Assembly: GCA_029256105.1 (NCBI GenBank)
Contig: JAQSYO010000012.1
Span: 1-64,000, forward strand
From: Herbinix sp.
GTDB taxonomy: Bacteria > Bacillota > Clostridia > Lachnospirales > Lachnospiraceae
Reading direction: 5' to 3'
DNA length: 64,000 nt
Shown here in pieces: positions 39,430 through 50,800 of this stretch (positions are counted from its first letter, which is position 1; every line of letters begins with the position of its first letter). The translations under genes and the position numbers were made by a program. Below the pieces are notes generated by a model. The model was not told where the DNA came from. It saw only the letters and a program-made list of their open reading frames with translations, and did no database searches.

Positions 39430-40440
39430 TTACTTGCTATTTTGCTTTAATAATGATGGCAGATCCCGATAACAGGCAACGAAATGTCCTTCTTCTACTT
39501 CTCTCAGACAAGGTTCCGCAGCACTACATATCTCTGTATCACGGTAGATACAACGATCATAAAAACTACATTTATTCTCTAAATTCATAGCCAGTGGTAC
39601 CGTGCCTTCAATCGAGAATAAACGCTCGTGTCCACCACCTATTTTATGGACCGATCCTAGTAAACCAATGGTATAGGGATGCAATGGATTCTTGAAGATA
39701 TCTTTTACCGGCGCTATCTCAACAATTTTACCTAGGTACATAACAGCTACTCTGTCACAAATCCTTGCAACAGTGCCCAGATCATGTGTGATATACAGAA
39801 TCGCCATGTTATATTCCTTTTGAAGTTGTTTCATCAATTCCAGAATTTGTGCTTGGATAGTTACATCCAAAGCTGTTGTAGGCTCATCCGCAATTAGAAG
39901 CTTTGGATTACAAATCAGCGCCATTGCAATCAATGCTCTTTGTAACATACCACCGGAGAACTCGTGAGGATATTGATTAAATCTCTTTTCCGGATTGGCA
40001 ATACCAACCCTGCGCATCGCTTCAATCGAAATCTCTTTTGCCTTTTTCTTATCCTTGGTAATATGTATCCGTACAAATTCAGATATCTGATGACCGATCG
40101 TAAAAAGTGGAGAAAACGAACTCATTGGCTCTTGAAATATCATGGAAACACTCTTTCCTCTGATACTTCTAATTTCCGTTCCACCAAATTTCATTTCCAG
40201 TAGATTTCTTGATTCACCTTCCTCGATAAAATTGATTTTACCCGTTGTAATACATTTCTTGTCATTAATTCCCATAATCGCTTTACTGGTTAAACTTTTA
40301 CCGCAGCCGGATTCTCCCACTAGACCAAGGGTTTCATTTTCGCGGATTGCAAAGCTTATGTCACGCACTGGGGTAAGTATACCTTCATCCAGTTTAATTT
40401 CTATTTTCAGATTCTCAACTACAACCACGTTATTTTCCAT
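39430..40440 (-). CDS. ABC transporter ATP-binding protein (OppD-like)
   Basis: GESGCGKSLTSKAIMG, FSGGMLQRALIAMAL, ADEPTTALDVTIQAQIL. Confidence 0.96.
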   Translation of the reverse strand: MENNVVVVENLKIEIKLDEGILTPVRDISFAIRENETLGLVGESGCGKSLTSKAIMGINDKKCITTGKINFIEEGESRNLLEMKFGGTEIRSIRGKSVSMIFQEPMSSFSPLFTIGHQISEFVRIHITKDKKKAKEISIEAMRRVGIANPEKRFNQYPHEFSGGMLQRALIAMALICNPKLLIADEPTTALDVTIQAQILELMKQLQKEYNMAILYITHDLGTVARICDRVAVMYLGKIVEIAPVKDIFKNPLHPYTIGLLGSVHKIGGGHERLFSIEGTVPLAMNLENKCSFYDRCIYRDTEICSAAEPCLREVEEGHFVACYRDLPSLLKQNSK

Positions 40441-40452
40441 TCCGTACCTCGC

Positions 40453-41646
40453 CTACTTATATGGGTCTGCAGCATCACGCAAACCATCGCCTAAAAAGTT
40501 AAATGCCAAAACTGCAACTACAACGTACAAAACCGGTATCAGCTTCCATGGACAGTTCGCAATATTACTGATACTTTGGCATTCTTGGAGTAAAACACCC
40601 CAACTGGTAGCTGGTGCACGCATACCCAACCCAAGAAAACTCATGGAAGTTTCACCTAAAATCATATTTGGTATACCTAAGGTCAAGCTCACAATCAGAT
40701 AACTCATAAATCCCGGTACCAAATGCTTTGTAATTATCTTGATGTCGGAAACTCCTGCGAGCTTTGCCGCCATGACATAATCTTCTTTCTTAAGTGATAA
40801 AAATTTACTTCGAACTGTTCTCGCTAAACTTGGCCAGCTTAGTAATGACATAATGATGGTAATGAACACAAAAACCTTTGTTACAGAAATACCAGCCGGG
40901 ATAGCTGCCGATAGTGCCATCCATAACGGCAATGTCGGGAATGACGAGATTACCTCAATAATTCTTTGTACCACCATATCAATTACGCCGCCATAATATC
41001 CGGATAAACCGCCAATAATGATCGCCAGTATAAAAGATATTACAGTTCCCAAAAGCGGGACTGTCAAGGAAACTTGACTACCAATTAAAATTCTCGAAAA
41101 TAAGTCACGACCCAATTTATCAGAACCAAAAACCATGAGACTGACCGGATCCTTACCCTCGGGTAAATTAGAATTGTCTACTCCAAATAGATGGAGATTA
41201 CTTTTGATTAGGCCCAAAAATTTATAAGAACTACCCTTTACGAAGAAGTCTATCGGGTAGGTTTGATCTTTATTCTCTTCAAACTTTTTATTTTGAAATT
41301 TGTCATAGGTTACATCATAATGATAAACGAATGGACCTACAAATTCGCCATCATGTACAAAATGAATTTTACTCGGCGGCGCGTTTGAATATGTTGCAGA
41401 ATAATCTTCTAATCCTTGTGGAGCAATAAAATTACCAAAGATAACTCCTAAATATAAAATGGCTAATAAAATAAAACTTATCACCGCCAACTTGTGTCTC
41501 AAAAGTTTGCGTCCCATCAACTGCCACTGAGAGGACATATAATATTTTTCCTGTTTTGCTCTCTTTTTTTCCAATTTTCGATTTTCTTTTTCTTCGTAAG
41601 TGGATTTTTTAAGAGCAGAACGTAATGTTTGTTCGTCTCGGCTCAT
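40453..41646 (-). CDS. ABC transporter permease (OppC-like)
   Basis: TM protein with EDYVMAAKLAGVSD EAA loop and FGSDKLGRDLFSR. Confidence 0.95.
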   Translation of the reverse strand: MSRDEQTLRSALKKSTYEEKENRKLEKKRAKQEKYYMSSQWQLMGRKLLRHKLAVISFILLAILYLGVIFGNFIAPQGLEDYSATYSNAPPSKIHFVHDGEFVGPFVYHYDVTYDKFQNKKFEENKDQTYPIDFFVKGSSYKFLGLIKSNLHLFGVDNSNLPEGKDPVSLMVFGSDKLGRDLFSRILIGSQVSLTVPLLGTVISFILAIIIGGLSGYYGGVIDMVVQRIIEVISSFPTLPLWMALSAAIPAGISVTKVFVFITIIMSLLSWPSLARTVRSKFLSLKKEDYVMAAKLAGVSDIKIITKHLVPGFMSYLIVSLTLGIPNMILGETSMSFLGLGMRAPATSWGVLLQECQSISNIANCPWKLIPVLYVVVAVLAFNFLGDGLRDAADPYK

Positions 41647-42641
41647 TATTTACTTTCCTCCAGATATTTAATCCTTGGATCTAACACTGCCAGTAGCAAA
41701 TCGGAAATCAGCGTACCTGATACTACCAGTATCGCAGAGATCAATAACATGCCGCCTGAAAGATATACATCCTGTGATTGCAGTGCCTTGAGTAATATCG
41801 GACCCTGCGTCGGAAGCATCAGCACAATTGCAGTGATGGTCGAGCCATTAAATACACCCGAAATCATAGGTCCCAATCCACTAACGACCGGGTTAAGAAC
41901 CGCTCGCATTTCATACTTATAGGTTATTGTTTTTTCACTTACACCTTTTGCTCTTGTACACAATACATAGGGGCGTTCCTGTTCATCCAGCATTTGTGCA
42001 CGAATACTACGGATAAGTCCGCAGGTTCCAGACATACTGATCACGATGACCGGGATAACCAATTTTGATAGAAATTCCAAAAACGAAGACCAGGAGTGAA
42101 TACCACCTTCAGGAAACAGTCCCATCAGCGGTTTGCCAAACCATTTGTAGGATAGGAACATCAAAACGATTGCTAGTAAAAAGTGTGGAACCGCCATACC
42201 GATAAACCCAACGAAGGTATAGATATAATCACTTATTTGATACTGATGCTTCGCGGCATGTATCGCTATCGGAATGGAAATTGCATAAGTTACAACCAAA
42301 GTAATTAAGGAAATCATTAGTGTTGCACCGAGAGTCTCACCGATTTTTACTAACACACTTTGATTATAGTAGAACGAAACACCCCAGTCTCCTGTTGCGA
42401 TACCCTTAAGCCAATCCCAATATTGCACCAAAAATGGTTGGTCCACATGATACATTGCTCTTAAATTTGCTATGTCAGTTTGAGTTACCGTTTCTCCCTG
42501 CGCAACCATATTGTTCACTATGTTATCTACAAAGTCACCCGGAGGAAGCTGTATCACAAAAAACACAACGAATGTTATCATCAGCAATGTGAAAAAGGCT
42601 AAAATCAGCCTCTTACCAATATAGCTCCATTTATCATTCAT
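41646..42641 (-). CDS. ABC transporter permease (OppB-like)
   Basis: N-terminal RLILAFFTLLMITFVVFF, RPYVLCTRAKGVSEKTI EAA loop. Confidence 0.95.
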   Translation of the reverse strand: MNDKWSYIGKRLILAFFTLLMITFVVFFVIQLPPGDFVDNIVNNMVAQGETVTQTDIANLRAMYHVDQPFLVQYWDWLKGIATGDWGVSFYYNQSVLVKIGETLGATLMISLITLVVTYAISIPIAIHAAKHQYQISDYIYTFVGFIGMAVPHFLLAIVLMFLSYKWFGKPLMGLFPEGGIHSWSSFLEFLSKLVIPVIVISMSGTCGLIRSIRAQMLDEQERPYVLCTRAKGVSEKTITYKYEMRAVLNPVVSGLGPMISGVFNGSTITAIVLMLPTQGPILLKALQSQDVYLSGGMLLISAILVVSGTLISDLLLAVLDPRIKYLEESK

Positions 42642-42685
42642 AATTCATCACCGTTAAAACCCTTCTCGAACATTCGTTTAATTAA

Positions 42686-42731
42686 GCAAAAAGATTGTAC
42701 AGCCCTATGCAGAGCTGTATAATCTTTTTGC
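42686..42731. terminator. Intercistronic 18-bp near-perfect stem-loop between SBP and oppB-like gene
   Basis: GCAAAAAGATTGTACAGC cctatgcaga GCTGTATAATCTTTTTGC (17/18 pairs). Confidence 0.75.
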
Positions 42732-42754
42732 ATTAACTGCCATTACAACTTGTA

Positions 42755-44857
42755 TTATTTTGCTAAATATAACTGTTCCGGACGCATCATGCTTACAAAT
42801 CTGTATTCGTCTGCATTGATAATGTTCGAAGGGAAGTTCTTTACATTATTATTAACAACCCAATTCACAGGTAATGGTGAAAGGAAACCAATAACCCAAA
42901 TATTATTCTTATGAAGATCATAAATCTTTTGAACATTCTCTGCCACTACCTGATCTCTCGTTGCACCTGAAGCTGTCTTTATCGCATCATAAGCATTGAT
43001 GAGTTCTAACATATCGCCAGTAGGTTCAATTCCGCCATTTGTAGTAGTCTTGCCATCCTCATACCATTTGCCATATGCACCATACCAGCAAGAGAAATTA
43101 CGCATCGGAACAATTGCATCAGGACGAATAGCAGGTGTTGATACACTTAATTTTGTAAAAACTGCTTCAACATCATTCGTAAGTATGGATTGTGGTTGTT
43201 CTGCATCCACTTTATCGGTTATTTTAACACCGATTGCTTTGTATGCAGACTGAAGCATTGCGATCCAATCGCCTTGAATAGATACATCACTATCTTTAAT
43301 ATTAATTATAATCTCAACATCTTTACTTGTGCCTTTCATCTTACGGTAAGTACCATCAGTACCATCCCAAGGCTCTGTTATTTCATCCAATAAGCTATTT
43401 GCTTTTGCTACGTCAAACTCTGTCCACTTATTCTGCCATTCAGCGTCATAACCAAAAGCGCCTTCCGGAACTGAAGCCTGTGCTGGCTTAGATTGATTGT
43501 TAAACAAAGTAGCGTTTACTAGATTTCTATCAACACTGATGGAAAGTGCTTCTCTGAAGCGAATATCCTGAAATAAAGCTCGCTTGTCCAAATCTTTCAC
43601 TGTCTGACATAAATCCAAGGACATATCATTGGACCAGTCAGTTGATATCCATTGCACCGGTGTATGTGTAGCTTGCGTTGCAGTTACAACGGTTGCATAA
43701 TCTGCAGGTTCCACTGTTGATAAATCAATCTCACCAGCAGTTTGCTTTAAAACTTTTTGATCATTATCATTGACAATTACGAATTTAAGGCTGTCAAGAT
43801 AAGGCAATTGACGTCCTTCGCTATCTGTCTTAAAGAAATAAGGATTTCTTACCAACTCATAGGTCTCGCCAACTGTATTCCAATTATCTTTCACTGCGAT
43901 AAAGCTTCTTACTTGAGGAACGATTGCATAATCCCAATTGTAATAACCGATATCCTTGCCCATGGTGCTATAATCTTCCCAGACTTTACCAAAGTCTGTA
44001 TTTGCATTTGCAATAGCCTGTTCTTCTGTAATAAGAGGGAAAGTCGGGTCATCTGCTACACCGTCTTTACGTGCAACATAATTTATGTAGAAATGTTTTG
44101 GTAGAAACATCCATTTATTATCTACCGCAACTGCAACCGGGAAATCTGGCTTCGGTGCTGCGAAAGTTACTGTAAAGGTGGTCTCATCTACTTTATCGAA
44201 CTTTGCCCAATAGCTCTTACCATCTTTCAATACTTGGTAGCAATTGTAAGGCTTTGAGGTATATGCTGGATAATAGCCTTCTGCATCTACCGCTACCGCT
44301 GTACGATCTTCATTCAATGCAGGTGTTGATACATGATCATAATAGAATATAACATCATCAACTGTAAAAGGTTCTCCATCCGACCACTTCATGCCTTCTC
44401 GAAGCTCAATGGTCCAAACAGTTGAATCTTCATTCGGATAAAAGTCCTTCGCAACGTTTGGTTCAACTTGACCAGAACCATCTTGTTTGAAACGGAAGAT
44501 ACCCTGCTCTGTAAAAGGTCCCCATCCCCAACGCGCTTGGTCATTTTGTAAATTTGTAATACTGCCACCATATTCACCAAGTGACATTACATCTGTTTCA
44601 ATCATTACATCATCTGCAACAGGGATACGTTCTGCCAATGCAGGAAGTGTTCCTGCAGCAACTTGTTCTGCTAACATCGGAGCTTCCTTCGCATCTGCAT
44701 CCGTAGTGCTTCCACCTGCATCTGTATCCGTATTCTCTCCCGCAGCTTTGGTTGGTGATGTAGTTTCATTTCCATCCTTTGTCGAATCTTTACCACATCC
44801 CGACAACATACTAATGACAAGAACTACTGATAGTATGAGTGCTACTACTTTTTTCAT
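42755..44857 (-). CDS. Family 5 extracellular solute-binding lipoprotein (large, probably glycan-binding)
   Basis: Lipobox MLSGC, SBP_bac_5 motif (WTIELREGMKWSDGEPFTVDDVIFYY), next to opp-type genes. Confidence 0.93.
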   Translation of the reverse strand: MKKVVALILSVVLVISMLSGCGKDSTKDGNETTSPTKAAGENTDTDAGGSTTDADAKEAPMLAEQVAAGTLPALAERIPVADDVMIETDVMSLGEYGGSITNLQNDQARWGWGPFTEQGIFRFKQDGSGQVEPNVAKDFYPNEDSTVWTIELREGMKWSDGEPFTVDDVIFYYDHVSTPALNEDRTAVAVDAEGYYPAYTSKPYNCYQVLKDGKSYWAKFDKVDETTFTVTFAAPKPDFPVAVAVDNKWMFLPKHFYINYVARKDGVADDPTFPLITEEQAIANANTDFGKVWEDYSTMGKDIGYYNWDYAIVPQVRSFIAVKDNWNTVGETYELVRNPYFFKTDSEGRQLPYLDSLKFVIVNDNDQKVLKQTAGEIDLSTVEPADYATVVTATQATHTPVQWISTDWSNDMSLDLCQTVKDLDKRALFQDIRFREALSISVDRNLVNATLFNNQSKPAQASVPEGAFGYDAEWQNKWTEFDVAKANSLLDEITEPWDGTDGTYRKMKGTSKDVEIIINIKDSDVSIQGDWIAMLQSAYKAIGVKITDKVDAEQPQSILTNDVEAVFTKLSVSTPAIRPDAIVPMRNFSCWYGAYGKWYEDGKTTTNGGIEPTGDMLELINAYDAIKTASGATRDQVVAENVQKIYDLHKNNIWVIGFLSPLPVNWVVNNNVKNFPSNIINADEYRFVSMMRPEQLYLAK

Positions 44858-45373
44858 TATTCTCCTCCTTTTTATTATACTTATCTATATACCTTTATAT
44901 AGAATAAGTAATGAGCATTGATTTCAAAGCATTGAATTACAGTATCAATTCATAATTTTGTATCGTGTTAGTTTATTTAAGCGTTCCCCTTAACATTTAG
45001 CGCTTTTCTTTCTCCCTCCTTATCGATTAATTACTTGTTGAACTATAATTACTTTTTTCATTAAATATATTTAACTTACATATTAATCATATCATAATAA
45101 ATATAATTTGTAAACAATAACTGAATTAATTTTATGTAATTTTGTTGTTATAATTACGTATATATTTCGTTAATTACATTCTGTATAGTCATTTTATACA
45201 ATTTATCACTATTATTTAACATATATTTTACTTTTTGAGTCACTAAGTATGTTTATTATACTTTTCATTAATCATAATTATAGTATATTATTAAAACAAA
45301 AAAAGCTCAGATAAAAGAACCAAATTCTCCTATCAAAGCTTTCTTTCATTGTATAATAAATTGGACCTTTCTT

Positions 45374-46468
45374 TTACTGTTGACCATTAACGAGTATCGC
45401 TGGTACCATAAAATCAGTTTCCGCAGTTGTACCATTAATCTGTGATAGCAATAATCCGACAATTTTTCTCGCCATTTCAACTTCATTCTGCTTCATATGT
45501 GTAATATCAAGCTCTTCCGGACCATCTACACAGCAAATCTTAATTTTCTCGCCAACCTCAGCCGATGTTCTTTTTGAAGCTTCCAGGATGGTAGACATCA
45601 GACTATATTCGGCACATACAATCCCATCGATCTCGTCTTTATGTTTATTTAAAAATTTTACTACGTTTTCAATATTTTCATCAACTGGTGGATGCTCATA
45701 TATATTCTCATCAAAGACTAATGCACATTCTGGTACGGTTGCAATAGAAAATTCGCTTGCCGCTTCATAAAAACCACTTTTTCTTTCTTGCAAGGAAGAA
45801 GTACCAATTATTTCGGAAGATATAAATCCCAAATTTCTGCAGCCTTGTTCCCAAAGATGTCTTACTAAGGTTTTTATAGCTTGTTTATTATCCGTTCTGA
45901 CTGACGGAACAGATATTCCCTCTAGCTTCTTGTCGATTACTACTACCGGAAAACCCTCTAATATCAATTTTAGGATTTTTGGATTATAATATACGCCATG
46001 ACAAGGCATAACAATAAGTCCGGCTATCTTTGATTTTACCAAGAAATCAATTTCTTCCGTCTCTTTATCTCTATTATAATAAGAAAACCTCATAATCGTT
46101 TTATAACCGTTCTCTTCTGCCATGCGATCAATTTTATAAAGCAAATCCAAGCCAAAAGAACTCGATACATGTTCCATAACCAGACCAATTTTTTTTACTA
46201 CGGGGCCGGAATTTTCTTCTACCGTTTCAGAAAAGGAGGTGCGTTCTTTCACAAAGGTTCCTACTCCAGGTATTCTTTGAAGTAAGCCATCATCTCTCAA
46301 CATGCTTAATGCTTTTTTGACCGTAATCATGCTAACGCCAAACTTATTTTTGAGTTCGTCGTCCGAGGGTATTTTCGTCCCTTCACCATAGACGCCTTCC
46401 TCTATTTTGTTTTTTAAATCTTCATATAATTGCATATATAAAAAATTGTCTCTGGCCAAGATTCGCAC
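45374..46468 (-). CDS. GntR-HTH / LacI-type ligand-binding transcriptional regulator (AraR-like architecture)
   Basis: GntR N-terminus (LYEDLKNKIEEGVYGEGTKIPSDDELKNKFGVSMITVKKALSML) plus LacI-like effector domain; GTG at 46468 or TTG at 46459. Confidence 0.92.
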   Translation of the reverse strand: MRILARDNFLYMQLYEDLKNKIEEGVYGEGTKIPSDDELKNKFGVSMITVKKALSMLRDDGLLQRIPGVGTFVKERTSFSETVEENSGPVVKKIGLVMEHVSSSFGLDLLYKIDRMAEENGYKTIMRFSYYNRDKETEEIDFLVKSKIAGLIVMPCHGVYYNPKILKLILEGFPVVVIDKKLEGISVPSVRTDNKQAIKTLVRHLWEQGCRNLGFISSEIIGTSSLQERKSGFYEAASEFSIATVPECALVFDENIYEHPPVDENIENVVKFLNKHKDEIDGIVCAEYSLMSTILEASKRTSAEVGEKIKICCVDGPEELDITHMKQNEVEMARKIVGLLLSQINGTTAETDFMVPAILVNGQQ

Positions 46469-46527
46469 CTCATTTATAATATTTAATATACTTTATTATA
46501 CAACATTATGTAAAAATTGAAAAGAAA

Positions 46528-47874
46528 TTATTGTATATTATGGTATCTTATTCTCTTTCCCGCGTGTGCCCAAGTGTTTTTCACAATAATGCAAACCACG
46601 GAACCAACTATCGCTAGGAAAAACCAAATAAAAATTGTCGTATTCCAATTATATATCTGAGATATTACACCAATCCCATAGCTTGACAAAGCGCTTCCTA
46701 CATAAGCCATGGAGTTAAGAATTCCTGTCACCGTTGAAACTTTACCTACACTTGTAAAATACAACGGTAGCAAACTGATAAACATAGTATTCGCACCAAT
46801 CATTCCTGTGGTAGTTACAGCTAGTAATAAAACTGCGATTAATACATGATACCTGCCGAATAAAATCAGCAGTAGCAGAGCTAATGCAGCAACCATAAAG
46901 CAAACTCCGGATGTTTTAATCTCATTCTTAAAATAATGCGTATTAAAATAGTTTGCAGCATACACTCCTCCCAAGTTAACGATTGGTAATAGCGTAGTAG
47001 CGAGTATGGAGGTCACTGAACCTAGGTTAAATATCTCCGAGATATAAGTTGGTACCCAGGTCATAACTCCATCCTTAAGTATACCTTGAAGGATAATACA
47101 AAACATAATTGGGAGCATACCTACCGATAAGAATATTTTCCATAGCTTTACCCGTTCCGTCTTTGTCCCCATATTACTTTCAATTATCTCTTCAGTAAAG
47201 CCTTCTTCGTCAGCTACTCTCTCAAATCTTCCAATTGCAATTAGCCATACAAATGATATCAAACTAATGATAACAAAGGAGGCCAAAAATACATTTCTCC
47301 AATTACTTAATCCAATTACAGCTGCTGCCATTAAATAAGCAGACAGTGTTCCTGCCGCCACTGTAGTGGACATAAAAATACAGGCTTTTTTGCATTGCTC
47401 CTTTGATAATCGATCAGATAAAATTTTAATAATTGGTGACCAGGTAAGCGATTGCGTAAAGCCATTGATACACCACAACAGTAGCATAGAATTACTGTTA
47501 TTAGCAAAAGTCATCATCAGATTGACGATTGCTGAACCGAAGATTCCTGCAAAGCCCATCCACTTTGAAGGAATACGATCCCCTAAAAATCCACTAATCA
47601 GCTGACCAAACCCATAGCAAAAAAAGAATCCGGTTCCTATCATTCCAGCTATCGGCTTTGTGAGAAAACCAACATCCACAATCTCATTCATCGATGCGGC
47701 ATAATTAAGCCTTCCTAAATAGGTGGAAAAATAAGCAATCCAACAAATCATTACGAAATATCGAATACTTGCCGGTGTCGTCAGCTTTTTTTTCATCTGT
47801 CTTATTCTCTTTGGTTTGGTTAGCTTATCAATATCTAATTGCGGATGCGAACGTTTACTGTTACGTATATTCAT
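46528..47874 (-). CDS. MFS transporter (GlpT/UhpT-like organophosphate:Pi antiporter group)
   Basis: YLGRLNYAASMNEI, FFCYGFGQLISGFLGDRIPSK; start trimmed to ATG at 47874 after GGGGGAGG. Confidence 0.88.
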   Translation of the reverse strand: MNIRNSKRSHPQLDIDKLTKPKRIRQMKKKLTTPASIRYFVMICWIAYFSTYLGRLNYAASMNEIVDVGFLTKPIAGMIGTGFFFCYGFGQLISGFLGDRIPSKWMGFAGIFGSAIVNLMMTFANNSNSMLLLWCINGFTQSLTWSPIIKILSDRLSKEQCKKACIFMSTTVAAGTLSAYLMAAAVIGLSNWRNVFLASFVIISLISFVWLIAIGRFERVADEEGFTEEIIESNMGTKTERVKLWKIFLSVGMLPIMFCIILQGILKDGVMTWVPTYISEIFNLGSVTSILATTLLPIVNLGGVYAANYFNTHYFKNEIKTSGVCFMVAALALLLLILFGRYHVLIAVLLLAVTTTGMIGANTMFISLLPLYFTSVGKVSTVTGILNSMAYVGSALSSYGIGVISQIYNWNTTIFIWFFLAIVGSVVCIIVKNTWAHAGKRIRYHNIQ

Positions 47875-47895
47875 CGCCTCCCCCTGCCTCATCGT

Positions 47896-50800
47896 TTAGT
47901 AGTTGACCTTCAGTGTAATAATCTCAAAAGCTTTGAAGTTTAATTCAATTTCTTGCTGTAATTCAATCTTATTTTCTACTTCTTCCAGCATATTTGTAAC
48001 AGCCAATCCTTTTATTTTATCTGTAAAATTTAATTTGGCTGTTGTATAGGTCCCTTCTGCTTCGTAAAGTCTTAAAATAAATGCTTTTTCATTCTCTTCT
48101 AGAGGTTTTACCGCTTCGATAATAATGTTATCTGCACTGATCTTTACAAGGCTAGCCTCATCATGTATTCCTGATACCACAATCGGTTTAATATTAAGCT
48201 GATATGCAGGCTTAATTACAGCATTTGCACTAAAGCCCTCCGTATGAGGGAAGAAGGAATAGCAGCAAGCATGTATCCCTTTATCTCCCTTGTAATCCGG
48301 TCTACAGCCACCCTTATGAAGCGACAATCTGATCTGTGATGCATTTACAGAAACTCCATATTTACAATCATTTAATACTGCAACACCATACCTAGTTTCA
48401 GATAAATCGGTATATTTATGATTGGATACTTCGAATTTTGCTTTTTCCACTGCCGTATTCCGATTGGTCTGACGCTTAATATATCCAAACTGTACTTCTT
48501 GCCTAACAAAATCAGAATGTATCGAGGTATCAAATGCAGTCTTTAAAAATCTGTGATTATCCTGCCAATTCATGATGGTATCAAACCTGACTTCGCCGCT
48601 ATCCGCATAAAAAATCATATCTTGTTGTAACGTAGAATTAGCCGTAAGTTTGTATTCACTTCTGATTCGGAACTCTACCTCACCATCAGCGACAACTTCT
48701 CTCGATATTAACGAAGCTTCATCTTTAAATTTTCCTTCGCAATCCGCATCCAAATCCCAGTTATCCCAGTCTTTCGGCACATCCTCAGCAATCAGAAGGG
48801 TATTGAAGGCATATCCTTCCCCTTTTAATTCGCGTTGTATTCTCTTATCAATAAATGAACTTATATAACCTTTTTCATTGAAGTTAGCAAGAACACAAGG
48901 TGTTTCTAGCTGGTTATCTTTCAACTCAAATACGGTTGCCTTCTGGATATATCCAGGTGTTAATTCCAAAACGATACTGGAAAAAGCAGGTATTACTACC
49001 CCGAATACTGCAAGCTTTTTATTACCGGAAAGTTCTGTAACAACTTGTTGTTTGTAGTCGCCTTTCACAATATAGCCTTCGAGATAGTCAAGATATAATA
49101 CGTCTGTTCTATCAAAGGATAATGTATTTATAATGGATACTGTGTATTCTTTCTGCGCCGGTCTCAATATATCCTTGATCAAAGATCTTGCATGTTCGAT
49201 CACTCCCGTAGTTTCCCTTATGGATTGTTCATGTGCTTGAGGTATACAGGTACCCGGTAAAATGTCGTGGAATTGATTTACTAACAAATCCTTCATAAGA
49301 GGATGAATTTTATCATCAGACGCAATCTTTGCGTTATTTATAGCATCTCTGACGGTTACATACTCAAGATTTCTCAACTCAATTTCTGCAAGGCGATTAT
49401 TCCTCTTGATGGTATGCTGATTGGTCAAGGTACCACGATGTAGTTCCAAATATAACTCTCCACTATAAGTAGAAGGATCTGTAATTGTTTCCTCCAAGCG
49501 GTTCATAAATTCACTTACGGTTATATGACTTGACTTCGGAAGACCTTCCACATCCCCCAGACGATTTGCCATTTCAATCATTTCAAACTCAGGACCACCA
49601 CCGCCATCACCAACACCATAAGAAAGCAGTCGCATATTTGAAACTGTTTTTTCTTTAATCGAATTCTTGCCACCACTCAGTATATTTTCCATCATATTTC
49701 TCGGATCCGGTCCTGAATGAGTTACATTAAAGTGAACCAGCACCTTTGTACCATCAAGTCCCTTCCAATAAAATGTATTATACGGGAAATCGGTGGTATC
49801 ACACCACGCCATTTTTGTTGTAAGAAAATACTTTACCCCACAGCCCTTCATAATCTGGGGTAGTGAAGCACTATAACCAAAGGTGTCTGGAAGCCAGAAG
49901 CAATCCGAGGTATAGTTAAAATTCTCTCGCGTAAATCGCTGCCCCCATAAAAATTGACGGATCATCGATTCACCCGATGGTATATTACAATCACATTCTA
50001 TCCACACTCCACCATTCGGCTCATATCTTCCTGCCGCCACCTGCTCTTTTATGTCTTCAAAGAGTTTTGGATAATACTCTTTCATCATTGCAGAATGATA
50101 TGCCGAACTCTGAACAAATTTATACTCCGGATATTGCTCCATTAAATTCATTTGATTGGAATAGGTTCTCGCACATTTCTTAATAGTTTCATTGATATCC
50201 CAAAGCCAAGCAGTATCCATATGAGAATGACCAATGAGTCCAGCATAAGGTGCCGACGCAGAGTTCTTCTCTTGGAGTACGATTTTTAGCAAATAGTTCG
50301 CTTCTTGTAATGCCTTCTCGAACGTAATTCTATCAATGCTTTCATAATCATAATATAAGATTTCATGTACCTGCTTTAATGTTTTTATTAGTTCGGCACG
50401 TCGAAAACTATTCGCATCCAATACAGCAACCATTTGATTCACTATTTTAAGGTTATAATATACATCACCAATGAAATCATTCTTTACGCATATTTCAACT
50501 TCTTGATAAGTAATTTTAAAATCATCATTTGGATTTGTTTCAAAAGGCTGAGTTCCAATTACATAATGGTGTGCATAATACTCAAGTGCAATCCCTATTA
50601 CCTCATTCTTTTTTACCTCTTGCTTTAACAGATCGCAATAATGATTGCCATGGTTCGCCTTACTAATTTTCGTACTAAAATTACCAAAAGGTTTGCCATT
50701 TACCCATAGTAATCCCTCATATCCATGAATTTTAGGATAGATAAATAATGTTTTTCCTTCACATTGTTCCGGAACGCTGTATTGGCCGAGAAACCAGCAA

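Noticed and set aside
40142-40702. 186-aa plus-strand ORF across the OppD/OppC junction
   Set aside because: Fully antisense to two well-supported transporter genes; no SD.
44389-44580. 63-aa minus-strand ORF within the SBP gene in another frame
   Set aside because: Overlaps the highly supported SBP coding frame.
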